From the NCBI RefSeq assembly GCF_033001325.1, contig NZ_CP133111.1, forward strand, positions 1,612,001 to 1,676,000: a stretch of 64,000 nucleotides of DNA, read 5' to 3'. The position numbers were made by a program, and so were the translations under genes. A model generated the notes under the pieces. It did not search any database. It was not told the origin of the DNA and worked only from the letters and a program-made list of their open reading frames with translations. This DNA comes from Rhodopseudomonas sp. BAL398 (GTDB taxonomy: Bacteria; Pseudomonadota; Alphaproteobacteria; Rhizobiales; Xanthobacteraceae). Positions 1-9,544 of this stretch are shown here, one piece after another (within the stretch, counting starts at the first letter, position 1; the number at the start of each line of letters is the position of its first letter).

Positions 1-1483
1 TTACCGCGCGGCCGATCATCTGGCCCGAGATTTTGCGCTTGCGCTCGCCGATCACCCGGTCGATCGCCGCGCCGACCGCGGCGATCCGGCGCGCGATGTC
101 GCCTTCCGGCACCCGCGCCGCAAAGCCCTGCGGAAATTCCTCGGCGATGAAGCCGGTCGACAGATCGCCCTCGCGCCAGCGCGGATGCGTCATCAGCGCC
201 GACAGGAACGGAATATTGTGGCGGATGCCGTCGATATAAAACGAGTCCAGCGCATGCGCCTGGGCCTCGATGGCGGCGGCGCGCGATGGTCCATGGGTGA
301 CCAGCTTGGCGATCATCGGATCGTAATAGATCGCGATCTCGCCGCCCTCCTGCACGCCGGTATCATTGCGCACGGTGATGCCGTCGGAATTGCTCTCCGC
401 CGGCGGGCGATACTTCACCAGCCGGCCGATCGAGGGCATGAAATTGCGGAACGGATCCTCGGCATAGACCCGGGATTCCACCGCCCAGCCGGTCAGCGTG
501 ACATCCTTCTGAGCGATCGCGAGCTTTTCACCCGCCGCGACCCTGATCATCTGCTCGACGAGGTCAATGCCGGTGATCATTTCGGTCACCGGATGCTCGA
601 CTTGCAGCCTTGTGTTCATCTCCAGGAAGAAGAAGCTCTTGTCCTGGCCGGCGACGAATTCGACGGTGCCGGCGGAATCGTATTGGACCGCCTTGGCCAG
701 CGCCACCGCTTGCTCGCCCATCTTGCGGCGGGTGGCCTCGTCGAGCAGCGGCGACGGCGCCTCCTCGATCACCTTCTGGTTGCGGCGCTGGATCGAACAT
801 TCGCGCTCGCCGAGATAAATCACATTGCCATGCTTGTCGCCCAGCACCTGGATCTCGATGTGGCGCGGGTCGACGATGAATTTCTCGATGAACACCCGGT
901 CGTCGCCGAATGAGGATTTGGCTTCCGCGGTGGCCAGGTCGAATCCCTCGGCGACCTCGGAGGTCGAATGCGCGATCCGCATCCCCTTGCCGCCGCCGCC
1001 GGCGGAGGCCTTGATCATCACCGGATAGCCGATCTCGTCGGCGATCTGGACCGCGTGGGCGGTGTCGCGGATCACGCCGAGATGGCCCGGCACGGTGGAC
1101 ACATTGGCCTTGGCGGCGGCCTTCTTGGATTCGATCTTGTCGCCCATCGCGGCGATCGCGCCTGGATTGGGGCCGATGAAGACGATGCCGGCGGCCTCGA
1201 GCGCGCGCGGAAAGGATTCGCGCTCCGACAGGAAGCCATAGCCAGGATGCACCGCCTCGGCGCCGGTCTGGCGGCAGGCCTCGATGATCTTCTCCATCAC
1301 CAGATAGCTCTCGGACGCCGCCGGTGGCCCGATCAGCACCGCCTCGTCGGCCATTTCGACGTGCAGCGCGTCACGATCGGCCTCGGAATAGACGGCGACG
1401 GTCTCGATTCCCATGCGCCGGGCGGTTTTGATGACCCGGCAGGCGATCTCGCCGCGGTTGGCGATCAGAATGCGTTTGAACAT
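1..1483 (-). CDS. pccA: Acetyl/propionyl-CoA carboxylase alpha subunit, biotin carboxylase part (3' end cut by window edge)
   Basis: The translation begins MFKRILIANRGEIA, the classic biotin carboxylase N-terminus, at the ATG read from 1483. It runs open to the left edge for about 494 codons. Visible landmarks are the ATP-grasp glycine-rich loop (KASAGGGGKGMR), the ERECSIQRRNQK segment and the EMNTRLQVEHPVTE catalytic block. All belong to the family that carboxylates biotin with bicarbonate and ATP. The C-terminal biotinyl domain would lie outside the window. Alpha subunits with fused biotinyl domains are usually about 670 residues, so roughly a quarter is missing. Propionyl-CoA carboxylase is the likely enzyme, but acetyl- or methylcrotonyl-CoA carboxylase cannot be excluded without the beta subunit. 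Confidence 0.93.
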   Translation of the reverse strand, partial: MFKRILIANRGEIACRVIKTARRMGIETVAVYSEADRDALHVEMADEAVLIGPPAASESYLVMEKIIEACRQTGAEAVHPGYGFLSERESFPRALEAAGIVFIGPNPGAIAAMGDKIESKKAAAKANVSTVPGHLGVIRDTAHAVQIADEIGYPVMIKASAGGGGKGMRIAHSTSEVAEGFDLATAEAKSSFGDDRVFIEKFIVDPRHIEIQVLGDKHGNVIYLGERECSIQRRNQKVIEEAPSPLLDEATRRKMGEQAVALAKAVQYDSAGTVEFVAGQDKSFFFLEMNTRLQVEHPVTEMITGIDLVEQMIRVAAGEKLAIAQKDVTLTGWAVESRVYAEDPFRNFMPSIGRLVKYRPPAESNSDGITVRNDTGVQEGGEIAIYYDPMIAKLVTHGPSRAAAIEAQAHALDSFYIDGIRHNIPFLSALMTHPRWREGDLSTGFIAEEFPQGFAARVPEGDIARRIAAVGAAIDRVIGERKRKISGQMIGRAV

Positions 1484-1923
1484 GTGCTTTTGCTTGCAAC
1501 CTTGGGGTGGGCAGCCCTCCCGGTCGGGACGGCAATCTGGGAGCGCGACTGCTTGTAACAATTCTGACGCTGAGGAAAACTAGATATTGCGCAGGGGGGC
1601 CCCCATTCGCCTTTGTTCCCCCGCAGCCGCACTGCGCAAGCGCCGCCGTCATCCGGCCGGCAGCCTACAGCGGCGGGACGCAGCTCTGCTGCTTTCGCCC
1701 AGAATAACGCCTCGAAACCCCATTCCCGCCCGGTTTGGACGGATGAAGCAAGCTGCACCGCGCCCGGCATTACCAGCGGTGGGCGCAACAGCGCCAATGT
1801 TCCCGAATCTGGATTGGCGGGTTCGGCCGATCCGGCGGAAAGGCGCGGCGCGCGCCCCGGCAATGTCAGCCAGAGGCGGCCGATGGACCAAGCACCCGCT
1901 TGCCCGGCGCCTGAATTGAACGG
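1484..1923. other. Intergenic region, no gene seen
   Basis: This 440-bp gap lies between the start of the carboxylase gene and the end of the phosphoesterase gene, both on the minus strand. Short overlapping ORFs occur on both strands but none has a ribosome binding site or a recognisable product. It must hold the carboxylase promoter; I could not pick a convincing -35/-10 pair or terminator. Confidence 0.5.
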
Positions 1924-3456
1924 TTACGGCGCCAAGGCCGCGGTCAAATCGCCCAAAGGCGGCTGGCCGTGGGCTTTGAGGGCCGCGTCCCGGGCCACGA
2001 GGCCGGGCAGCACCGGAAGTTCAAACCGCTTGGTGATGAACCGCAGAATCGATGTGGTGTCGTAGAATGTGTGGTCCACGGCGCCCTTCTTGGCCAAAGG
2101 CGACACGATCAGGGTCGGAATCCGCGAACCCGGCCCCCAACGATCGGCCTTGGGCGGCGCGACGTGATCCCAGAAGCCGCCGTTTTCGTCATAGGTGACG
2201 ACGACCAGCATGTGGTCCCATTGCGGGCTCTTTTGCAGATGGGCAATGATGTCGGCGATATGGGCGTCGCCGGACTGCACATCGGTGTAGCCGGGGTGTT
2301 CGTTGAGATTGCCTTGCGGCTTGTAGAATGTGACCGCCGGCAGCTTGCCGGCGTCGATGTCCTTGATCAGGACCTCGCCATTCATGCCGCCATCCCGGAG
2401 ATGCTCGGCCCGCGCCGAGGTGCCGGGCGCATAAGTGTCGAAGAAATTGAACGGCTGGTGGTGAAACTGGAAGTTCGGCACCGGCTTGCCGCGGTTGCCG
2501 TCGAGCGTCGCCTGCCAGGCGCCGGCGTACCACGCCCAGCTCACGCCCTTCTGGCTCAGCAATTCACCGATCGTCGTCTCGTGCTGCGGCGGCAGCGTGT
2601 TCGGCGCGGCCGGATCGGCGAAGCGCGGATCGCCGTCCTTGGCCGGCTTGTTGTTGCTCGGCTGATACGGCGGCTGCATCGTGTTGACGGCATAGAAATC
2701 CGGCGAGATCTGACCGTTATTGACGAATTTCGGAATTCCATCCATCGCCGATTTCGGCGAATTCGCCGCCAGCGTCAGCGAGACGCCGTCGGGTTCGACC
2801 GCGGCGATCAGCCCCTTGGCCGGACTCTTGTCGGCGTCGGGGTATTTCGGCACGCAGGCGCAGACCAGCTGAAAATGATTGAGGAAGGAGCCGCCAAAGG
2901 CGCCTTGAAAGAAATTATCGGCCAGCACGTATTCCCTGGCGATATTCCACAGCGGCAGTTTGGAGCCGTCGTAATGGCCCATCACCAACCCGCCGGCATC
3001 CGCATAGGCGGCGAATTTATCGTTCTTGCCGCCATCGATCTGCATCTGGTTCTGGAAAAACAGATGCCACAGATCGTGGGTCACGACCCCGAGCGGCGTC
3101 GCCAGACTTTTGGGATCGTCGATCGCAAACGGCCGGTTTGGCATCAACTCGGTCTGCGCTTCGGTCACCACCGGCGTCACGCCTTTGGCGGTCAAACCAT
3201 TCCAGACCGGCGGCAAGGTTTTCAGCGGCGTGCCGTCGCGGTCGAGCTGGACGTATTGATCGGGCGTGACGTTCTGCAAGCCGTTGGCGCCCGGGAAATA
3301 GCCGTAGAGATTATCGAAGGACCGGTTCTCGGCGTAGATCACCACCACCGTATCGATGGCTTTGATCCCGGATGTCTGTGCCGTCGCCGGCTGGCCCCAG
3401 ACCGCCGGCAGCGCCAGCGCGGCTGACAGAACAACGGATTGCAGTGGACGAGACAT
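1924..3456 (-). CDS. Secreted phosphoesterase / acid phosphatase-phospholipase C family protein
   Basis: The protein has 510 residues. It has a Sec-type signal peptide (about residues 1-26, ending near TAQT) followed by the start of the phosphoesterase fold with the motif VVVIYAENRSFDNLYGYFPG. Internal motifs include HDLWHLFFQNQMQIDGGKND and, near the C-terminus, VVVTYDENGGFWDHVAPP, both typical of AcpA/phospholipase C-like metal-dependent phosphoesterases. The likely location is the periplasm and the substrate is unknown. It is transcribed away from a di-haem peroxidase gene 111 bp away. This pair recurs in proteobacteria, which suggests a shared role, but that is inference. Confidence 0.88.
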   Translation of the reverse strand: MSRPLQSVVLSAALALPAVWGQPATAQTSGIKAIDTVVVIYAENRSFDNLYGYFPGANGLQNVTPDQYVQLDRDGTPLKTLPPVWNGLTAKGVTPVVTEAQTELMPNRPFAIDDPKSLATPLGVVTHDLWHLFFQNQMQIDGGKNDKFAAYADAGGLVMGHYDGSKLPLWNIAREYVLADNFFQGAFGGSFLNHFQLVCACVPKYPDADKSPAKGLIAAVEPDGVSLTLAANSPKSAMDGIPKFVNNGQISPDFYAVNTMQPPYQPSNNKPAKDGDPRFADPAAPNTLPPQHETTIGELLSQKGVSWAWYAGAWQATLDGNRGKPVPNFQFHHQPFNFFDTYAPGTSARAEHLRDGGMNGEVLIKDIDAGKLPAVTFYKPQGNLNEHPGYTDVQSGDAHIADIIAHLQKSPQWDHMLVVVTYDENGGFWDHVAPPKADRWGPGSRIPTLIVSPLAKKGAVDHTFYDTTSILRFITKRFELPVLPGLVARDAALKAHGQPPLGDLTAALAP

Positions 3457-3567
3457 TCGGATCGCTCCTCGAAGGATGGCCTTGATTGGAACAATCCTAA
3501 ACTGGCTTCGATGTCAGTCGGATGAAGGCATGGCAGGCTTGCGCGGCACTTCGGTCAGACCGTTGTC

Positions 3568-4872
3568 ATGAAAGCACGGCAGGTTATTGCCATGATCAGA
3601 CCCGGCATCTTTTTGTATTCCCTGGTGGTGCTGGCCGCGCTGGGCTTGACCGGCGCGACCCGCGCCGAAGCCGACGGCCTCACCCGGGCGCAGGCTTTTG
3701 CCAGGGCCGCGGCGCTGGAAGCGCTCGGCGCCAAGATCTTTGCCGATCGCGCGCTGTCGAGGTCCGGGCAACTGGCCTGCTCCAGCTGCCACGATCCGGC
3801 CCATGGCTTCGGCCCCGGCAATGACCGCGCCATGCAATTCGGCGGCAAGGATTTGCGGCAAACCGGCTTTCGCGCCACCCCGGCGCTGACTTATCTGCAA
3901 GCGGTGCCGCAGTTTTCCGAACACTATTACGAATCCGAGGACGAAGCCGACGCCAGCATCGACAATGGCCCGACCGGCGGCCTGACCTGGGACGGAAGGG
4001 TCGACCACGCCAGCGATCAGGCCCGGATTCCGCTGCTGGCGCCGTTCGAGATGGATAGCAGCGTCGCCACCGTCGCCGCGGCCTTGCGCAAGGCCGCCTA
4101 TGCGGGCGAGATCAAGGCCATCTTCGGCGACGCTATTTTCAACGATCCGGACCAGACCTTTGCCGCCGCGCTGAAGGCGCTGGCGGTGTATCAGCAGAAT
4201 GCCGCGACCTTCTATCCGTATTCCAGCAAATACGACGCCTATCTGGCCGGCCGTGCCAGGCTGACCGACCAGGAAGCGCGCGGGCTCGCGGCGTTCAACG
4301 ATCCGGCCAAGGGCAATTGCGGCAATTGTCACCGCAGCGAACGCGCCGACGACGGCAGCGCGCCGCAATTCTCCGATTTCGGCATGATCGCGCTGGGCGT
4401 GCCGCGCAACCGCGCGATCGCCGCCAATGCCGATCCGGGCTTCTTCGATCTCGGCCTGTGCGGCCCGCTGCGCGCGGACTTCAAGGGCCGGGATGATTAT
4501 TGCGGACTGTTCCGGGCGCCGTCCCTGCGCAACGTCGCGCTGCGCAAAACCTTTTTCCACAACGGCGTGATCAAGAGCCTGCACGACGCGGTCGAATTCT
4601 ACGCCACCCGCGACACCGATCCGGGCCGCTGGTATCCGCGCAGGGCCGACGGCAGCATCGACAAATTCGACGATCTGCCGGCGCGCTACCGCGGCAACAT
4701 CAATATGGAGCCGCCATTCGGCGGCAAGCCGGGCGATCCGCCGGCGCTGTCATCGGCCGAGATCGACGATATCGTCGCCTTTCTCGGCACTTTGACCGAT
4801 GGCTATCGGCCTGCGCCAGCTGGGCAGCAACCGGGTGATGCGCCGCCGAAGGCCGTCGCCAATCGCCCATAG
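3568..4872 (+). CDS. Di-haem cytochrome c peroxidase (CcpA/MauG family), periplasmic
   Basis: The protein has 434 residues with an N-terminal signal segment (RPGIFLYSLVVLAALGLTGATRA) and two c-type haem sites, CSSCH at residues 71-75 and CGNCH at 251-255. This is the arrangement of bacterial di-haem cytochrome c peroxidases. Motifs such as FRAPSLRNVALRKTFFHNG in the second haem domain support the family. The start at 3568 and an internal ATG at 3592 are both possible; neither has a strong ribosome binding site, and the later one gives a more usual signal peptide. The gene ends just before a perfect hairpin terminator. It probably reduces H2O2 or acts as a MauG-like oxidant, and the electron donor is unknown. 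Confidence 0.9.
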   Translation: MKARQVIAMIRPGIFLYSLVVLAALGLTGATRAEADGLTRAQAFARAAALEALGAKIFADRALSRSGQLACSSCHDPAHGFGPGNDRAMQFGGKDLRQTGFRATPALTYLQAVPQFSEHYYESEDEADASIDNGPTGGLTWDGRVDHASDQARIPLLAPFEMDSSVATVAAALRKAAYAGEIKAIFGDAIFNDPDQTFAAALKALAVYQQNAATFYPYSSKYDAYLAGRARLTDQEARGLAAFNDPAKGNCGNCHRSERADDGSAPQFSDFGMIALGVPRNRAIAANADPGFFDLGLCGPLRADFKGRDDYCGLFRAPSLRNVALRKTFFHNGVIKSLHDAVEFYATRDTDPGRWYPRRADGSIDKFDDLPARYRGNINMEPPFGGKPGDPPALSSAEIDDIVAFLGTLTDGYRPAPAGQQPGDAPPKAVANRP

Positions 4873-4881
4873 CTGGATACA

Positions 4882-4910
4882 ATAATGGCGGGGCCAGGCC
4901 CCGCCATTAT
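4882..4910. terminator. Bidirectional hairpin terminator between convergent genes
   Basis: A perfect 14-bp inverted repeat (arms 4882-4895 and 4897-4910, one base between arms) starts 10 bp after the peroxidase stop codon. It also lies just past the end of the opposing gene at 4935. The outer AT pairs supply short A and T runs on both strands, so it can serve both genes. Confidence 0.85.
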
Positions 4911-4934
4911 CGATTCAGGAAAATTTCGCCGGGC

Positions 4935-5516
4935 TCACATGCCGAGGTCGAACACGTTGGGCAGATGCTGCACCAGCGGCAGCGTCGCGGCGCCGATCAC
5001 GGTGGCGGCGATCAATCGCATCAAAGCGAGGTTGTTGCGGCGGTTGCTGCGCATCTGCCGGCCGATCCACTCCAGCACCTCGATATTGACGCCGATCGCC
5101 TGGGTTGGGGCCCAGCTCTCGATCGCGACATCCGGCGACAGCGCCACGCTGCGCGACGGCACCGGCAGACCGGATGCGGCGGCGGCGTGGTGGACGATGG
5201 CCTTGGCGAACAGATCGTCGAACGATCCCTCGTCCTTCCGCTCGGCGGCGGCGTCGTTGATCTCGAACAGCGCCTCGGCCTCGGCCCGGCTGACCGGCTG
5301 GTTCGCGACCGCATCGGCGGTCAGGATCTGCACGCACCAGGCAGCGTCTGCGGCATCGAGCGTTCGCGAGAAATGGACGCGACCCCGGGTGGTCGGTCCT
5401 TCTCCGGTGATCACGCCGTCGCGCACAATGCCGAGGGCCTGTGCAGCGGTAAAGCGGTCCGCGATCCGGGAGGGGTCGATGATGCCGATCTCTTCGGCAT
5501 GGGCGGCGGCAGTCAT
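4935..5516 (-). CDS. Conserved hypothetical protein with C-terminal membrane segment
   Basis: The protein has 193 residues, a hydrophilic N-terminal part (about 1-165) and a single hydrophobic stretch near the C-terminus (LALMRLIAATVIGAATLPLV). This suggests a tail-anchored or peripheral inner-membrane protein. I do not recognise a family with a known function. The start at the ATG read from 5516 is preceded by a purine-rich stretch (AGAGAAGAGCGAG) that could serve as a binding site. Convergent with the peroxidase gene across a shared terminator. Confidence 0.7.
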   Translation of the reverse strand: MTAAAHAEEIGIIDPSRIADRFTAAQALGIVRDGVITGEGPTTRGRVHFSRTLDAADAAWCVQILTADAVANQPVSRAEAEALFEINDAAAERKDEGSFDDLFAKAIVHHAAAASGLPVPSRSVALSPDVAIESWAPTQAIGVNIEVLEWIGRQMRSNRRNNLALMRLIAATVIGAATLPLVQHLPNVFDLGM

Positions 5517-5839
5517 GGGTCTCGCTCTTCTCTTTGAACTTTGTGGTCAAATCCAGCATTTCCATGCTGGCGTAAACGGGTGGTTAAGACTTCAACGTTG
5601 GTACCAAGCAATCGGCATTGGCCGTGAGATTTACTCGCATGGTTGCCAAATTATCTCGGTGACCTGCGTCACAGCCGGAGTGATCGCAGCCTGCTTCGGC
5701 GGCGATGCGGCGCGCTCGCGGCGACATCAAGGCAACGGCAAATTCGTCGAGGCTGTGATGGCTCCTGCTACACGCCAACAAAGAGGCCGGCGCCACCGGC
5801 GCCGGCCTCCCTCATTTGAACGCAATCGCGCCACGCTCG
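5517..5839. other. Intergenic region holding a terminator
   Basis: No gene is seen in these 323 bp. The right part holds the hairpin listed at 5783-5809. The left part should carry the promoter of the minus-strand hypothetical gene that starts at 5516. Confidence 0.5.
5783..5809 (-). terminator. Rho-independent terminator of the DUF2177 gene
   Basis: GC-rich 12-bp perfect inverted repeat (arms 5783-5794 and 5798-5809, 3-base loop). On the minus strand it lies 31 bp after the DUF2177 stop codon and is followed by a short T run. Confidence 0.75.
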
Positions 5840-6241
5840 CTAGATTTTGGTTGAGATCCAGTTCGCCAGTAACAACCCCAGTGAGGCGGAGAAGGCGGTG
5901 GCAAAGGCGCCCCAGGAGATATCGACCATCACCACCGGCCAGGTCCAATGCTTCAACAATGCCAAAGCGGTCAGCTCGAATGTCGCGTAGCAGAACAGCC
6001 CGAACAGCGCGCCATAGAGCAACGCCGATTGCCAGGTCGCATCGGACGAGCCGTTAACGAAGATGACGATACCGACGACATAGAGCAGATAGAATAGGAT
6101 CGCCGGCGCCAGCCTGACCTGGCCGAGCATGTCGCCGACCTGTGAATTGAAGAAGTTCTTGGCGATCGTTCCCAGGAACAGGAAATCCAGCGGAATTAGG
6201 ATGATGAAAGTTGCCAGATAGAGAATGCCGTAGCGCTTCAA
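5840..6241 (-). CDS. DUF2177 family integral membrane protein
   Basis: From the TTG read at 6241 the product is 133 residues beginning (M)KRYGILYLATFIILIPLDF, the usual start of DUF2177 proteins. It has four hydrophobic segments spread over the length. A ribosome binding site (GGAGGG) sits 5 bases before this TTG. The upstream in-frame extension to 6493 has no family resemblance and overlaps the divergent photolyase gene, so I reject it. Function unknown; the protein is in the inner membrane. It is divergent from the photolyase gene, and membrane proteins of this type often sit beside photolyase genes, which hints at a link with light response. Confidence 0.82.
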   Translation of the reverse strand: MKRYGILYLATFIILIPLDFLFLGTIAKNFFNSQVGDMLGQVRLAPAILFYLLYVVGIVIFVNGSSDATWQSALLYGALFGLFCYATFELTALALLKHWTWPVVMVDISWGAFATAFSASLGLLLANWISTKI

Positions 6242-6364
6242 ATCGCCCTCCAATGTGATTTGGGTTCCGTCCAGTTCCAATACGTTCCAAATTGTTGAAG
6301 GTTGCAATCCTCCTCGCCGGGAGATTGCTGACCCACAAGGTCGAATTCGGATGACAATCTCCTG

Positions 6365-7814
6365 ATGCCCCACGCCACCGCTCCTCCATCGATCGTCTGG
6401 TTCCGCGACGATTTGCGCCTGTCCGACCACCCGGCGCTGCACGCAGCGGCGCAGACCGGGGCGCCGCTGGTCTGCCTTTATGTCCTGGATCAAGACAGTT
6501 CAGCGATCAGGCCGCTCGGCGGCGCGGCGCGCTGGTGGTTGTCCCGCTCGCTGCAGTCGCTGCAGGCCAGCCTGACGTCAGGTGGCGGCTCATTGTTACT
6601 GCGTCGTGGTCCGGCCGCCGCCGTCATCGCGGCGCTCGCCTCCGAGATCGATGCCGCCGCGGTGTATTGGAACGAAAGCGAGGTCGCCGCGGATCGCGCC
6701 GTGGCCGACAACCTGGCGATCGCGCTGGCCGATCTCGGGATCGCCGCGCATCGCTGTCGCGGCGATCTGCTGGTGGCGCCAAGCCAGATCCGCACCAAGG
6801 ACGGCAGGGGCTTGCGGGTGTTCACGCCGTTCTGGAAGCGGGTGCAAATGCAGGGCGCGCCGCCCAAGCCGCTGCCTGCACCGGCGACGCTGCCACCCTC
6901 GCCTCGCCTGCCTGGCGACGCGATAGCCGACTGGCATCTGGAACCGACGCAGCCGGATTGGGCAGGCGGCTTGCGTGCGAGCTGGATTCCGGGCGAAGCC
7001 GCCGCGCAGGCGCGGCTGGCCCAATTCCTTGCCGGCGTGTCGGACTATGCGACGGCGCGCGACCGACCGGATATCGACGCCACCTCGGGCCTGTCGCCGC
7101 ATCTGCGGTTCGGCGAAATCAGTCCGCGTCAGGTCTGGCAAGCCGCGCGCTTTGCCGCCGCCGAACGTCCGGCCACCGCCGGCGATGTCGACAAATTTCT
7201 CAGCGAGCTGGGCTGGCGCGAGTTCTGCCGACACCTGCTGTTCGATCGGCCCGATCTGGCACGGAGCAATTTGCAGCCGGCGTTCGACGTCTTTCCTTGG
7301 AGGCATGACGCCGAAGCGCTGCTTGCCTGGCAGCGCGGCCGCACCGGCTATCCGATCGTCGACGCCGGAATGCGGCAGCTGTGGGCACAGCGGGACGATG
7401 CACAACCGGGTGCGGATGGTGGTGGCGTCGTTCCTGGTCAAGCATCTGCTGATCGACTGGCGTCACGGCGAACAATGGTTCTGGGACACGCTGGTCGATG
7501 CCGATCCCGGCAGCAATCCGGCGAACTGGCAATGGGTCGCGGGCTGCGGCGCCGATGCCGCGCCCTATTTCCGGGTGTTCAATCCGATCCTGCAGGGCGA
7601 GAAGTTCGATCCCGGCGGCGACTATGTCCGCCGCTGGGTTCCTCAGATCGCCGGCCTGCCGACCAGGTTGATCCACCAGCCATGGACCGCCACGCCGCTC
7701 GAATGCGCCGCCGCCGGCGTCACGCTTGGCGGCAACTACCCGCACCCGATCGTCGATCACAAGGTCGGACGGCTGCGCGCATTGGACGCCTACGACACGG
7801 TGCGTAACCGATGA
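6365..7814 (+). pseudogene. phrB: Deoxyribodipyrimidine photolyase, interrupted by a one-base frameshift
   Basis: Frame 1 starts MPHATAPPSIVWFRDDLRLSDHPAL and carries the antenna domain and the first part of the FAD domain down to GYPIVDAGMRQLWA (codon ending 7387). The conserved continuation, MHNRVRMVVASFLVKHLLID and NWQWVAGCGADAAPYF, is in another frame from the ATG at 7398 and ends at the TGA at 7812-7814. Between them lie 10 bases where 9 are expected; removing one base near 7391 restores an A-Q-G-T-M-H-N-R junction. The repaired protein would have about 482 residues, normal for class I CPD photolyases. Either the gene is inactivated or the sequence has an error there. The FAD- and DNA-binding residues downstream look intact, which favours a very recent event or an error. 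Confidence 0.88.
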
Positions 7815-7890
7815 TTCAGCGTCAGCTTGTCAACACCAAATCCGCGAATCGGCTATCGTTATTTGTCACTAACCTTTTGAGGGGGATACC

Positions 7891-8319
7891 ATGGACGACG
7901 ATAAGCCGATGCTTGATCAAATGACCGACGTCATCAGCGACGCGGTGCAGGCAACCAAGAAGCTGGCCAAGAAGGCCCGCAAGGCCGCCACCAAGGCCAC
8001 GAAGACGACCGCCAAGAAAGTGACGCCGGCCAAGAAAACGGCCAAGAAAGCCCCGGCGAAAAAGGCCAAGAAAGTCGCGGCGAAGAAGGCCGCTGGCAAG
8101 AAGTCGGCGGTGAAGACCGCCAAGAAGGCGACCAAGAAGACCGCGCCGAAGACCGCCAAGAAATCGGTCAAGAAAACGGTCAAGGCCGCCAAGCCGGCGA
8201 AGACCACCAAGAAGGCGGCCAAGAAAACCGCCGCCAAGTCCGCCAAGAAGGCCACCAAGAAGGCCACCAAGAAGGTTGCGCCGACGGCGAAGAAGAAGGC
8301 CAAGAAGTCGAAGCGCTAA
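7891..8319 (+). CDS. Histone H1-like, lysine/alanine-rich nucleoid protein
   Basis: The protein has 142 residues. After a short acidic head (MDDDKPMLDQMTDVISDAVQ), nearly all of it is Lys/Ala/Thr/Pro repeats of the AAKKAxKK kind, like the C-terminal tail of eukaryotic H1 and the bacterial HC1/AlgP-type proteins. Such proteins bind DNA without sequence specificity and compact the nucleoid. A ribosome binding site (GAGGGGG) precedes the ATG, and a clean rho-independent terminator follows the stop. The repeats create long spurious Gly/Leu-rich ORFs on the opposite strand. Confidence 0.85.
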   Translation: MDDDKPMLDQMTDVISDAVQATKKLAKKARKAATKATKTTAKKVTPAKKTAKKAPAKKAKKVAAKKAAGKKSAVKTAKKATKKTAPKTAKKSVKKTVKAAKPAKTTKKAAKKTAAKSAKKATKKATKKVAPTAKKKAKKSKR

Positions 8320-8343
8320 CGCGCCCGACCTTCGGCAGGCGGG

Positions 8344-8372
8344 AGCCTCCAGATCATCTCTGGAGGCTTTTT
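8344..8372 (+). terminator. Rho-independent terminator of the histone-like gene
   Basis: 10-bp perfect stem (AGCCTCCAGA / TCTGGAGGCT), 5-base loop, followed directly by a T run, 25 bp after the stop codon. Confidence 0.92.
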
Positions 8373-8424
8373 GCTGCCCCGACCTCGGAGTCGGACTGAA
8401 AATGACGCCAACAAAACCCGATGT

Positions 8425-8532
8425 CGTCATTGCGAGCGGAGGACGGCGCGCAGCGCCGTCCGACCGCGAAGCAATCCAGGGGCTACAGACAAGGACTGGA
8501 TTGCTTCGTCGCAAGTGCTCCTTGCAATGACG
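8425..8532. repeat. REP-like palindromic repeat, family A, copy 1
   Basis: Bounded by CGTCATTGCGAG on the left and its near complement TTGCAATGACG on the right, with an inner hairpin GAAGCAATCCAG / TGGATTGCTTC. The same architecture and core recur at 10810-10917 and 48684-48797. This points to a dispersed intergenic palindromic element of the kind common in Bradyrhizobium-group genomes. Confidence 0.85.
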
Positions 8533-8567
8533 AACTTTGAAGGCCTGATTTTGCTTTAAGTCAGCCT

Positions 8568-9443
8568 CTAGGCCCGCGCGCGGAGCACGAGCAGCACCGC
8601 GGCGGCGCAGGTCACCATTCCGGCGATCGAGATCGCATCGAGTTTCTCGTCGAACAGCACATAGGCCATCGCCGCGGTCACCGCCGGCACCAGATAGAAC
8701 AGGCTGGCGACATGGCTCGACGCGTGGCGGCGCAGCAGCCAGTACAACAGCCCGATCGATCCGATTGACAGCACCACCGCGAGCCACATCACCGAGAGAA
8801 CGAACTCGGTGGTCCAGTCCACCTGCCGGGTCTCGAACAGCCAGGCCCCGGCCGCGAAGAACGCCAGCGCCGCCAGATATTGCACGACATTGCCGGCGCG
8901 CCAGTCGATGCCGCTGCAATAGCGCTTCTGGTACAGCGTGCCGATGGTGATGCTGACCAGCGAGCAGCCCGAGGCCAGCCAGCCCCAGCCGGCGTCGCCG
9001 CTGATCGAACGGTTGTGCACGATCATCACCGCGCCGCCGAGCCCGAGCAGCAGCCCCGCCCATTGCCGCGGCGTCACCCGCTCGCCAAGCCAGCGGTTCG
9101 CCAGGGTCGAGGTCAGGATCGGCTGCAATCCCGGGATCAGCGCCGATAGTCCGGCGGGGATCGAATGCGCGATCGCGATCGCGGTGCCGGCCAGATAGAT
9201 GCCGTGCACCAGGATGCCGGCGACGACGCTGTGGCCGAGACCGGCCAGCCCCGGCCAGCGCGGCCGCGCGATCGCCGCGATGATCGCCATCAGCGCCACC
9301 ACCACGATCATCCGGATCGCCAAATAGGTCAGCGGCTCGGCGCCGCTCAGCGCATATTTGGTGCCGACGAATCCGGTGCTCCACAGCACCACGAAGATCG
9401 CCGGCGCCGCGCGCGTGGCAAAGTTTTCTGCATTGCGATTCAT
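8568..9443 (-). CDS. DMT superfamily (EamA) transporter
   Basis: From the ATG at 9443 the product has 291 residues (MNRNAENFATRAAPAIFVVLWSTGF...) with about ten hydrophobic segments arranged as two EamA repeats. Small motifs such as GFVGTKYAL and the end of the second repeat (SLFYLVPAVTAAMAYVLFDE) are typical of this drug/metabolite exporter family. An upstream in-frame extension to 9512 lacks family similarity and overlaps the divergent dehydrogenase region. Substrate unknown; inner membrane. Confidence 0.85.
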   Translation of the reverse strand: MNRNAENFATRAAPAIFVVLWSTGFVGTKYALSGAEPLTYLAIRMIVVVALMAIIAAIARPRWPGLAGLGHSVVAGILVHGIYLAGTAIAIAHSIPAGLSALIPGLQPILTSTLANRWLGERVTPRQWAGLLLGLGGAVMIVHNRSISGDAGWGWLASGCSLVSITIGTLYQKRYCSGIDWRAGNVVQYLAALAFFAAGAWLFETRQVDWTTEFVLSVMWLAVVLSIGSIGLLYWLLRRHASSHVASLFYLVPAVTAAMAYVLFDEKLDAISIAGMVTCAAAVLLVLRARA

Positions 9444-9544
9444 TGTCACCCCGGATGCCTGATCGTATGTTGCCCGGCCACGAGCAAATACGGCGCCGCG
9501 CTCGAATGACACGACTTGGCGCCAATCACCAGCAAGGAAACATC

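Noticed and set aside
7822-9525. A long minus-strand frame with Gly/Leu/Arg repeats
   Set aside because: The repeats are only the complement of the Lys/Ala codons of the histone-like gene, and the rest covers the transporter in the wrong frame.
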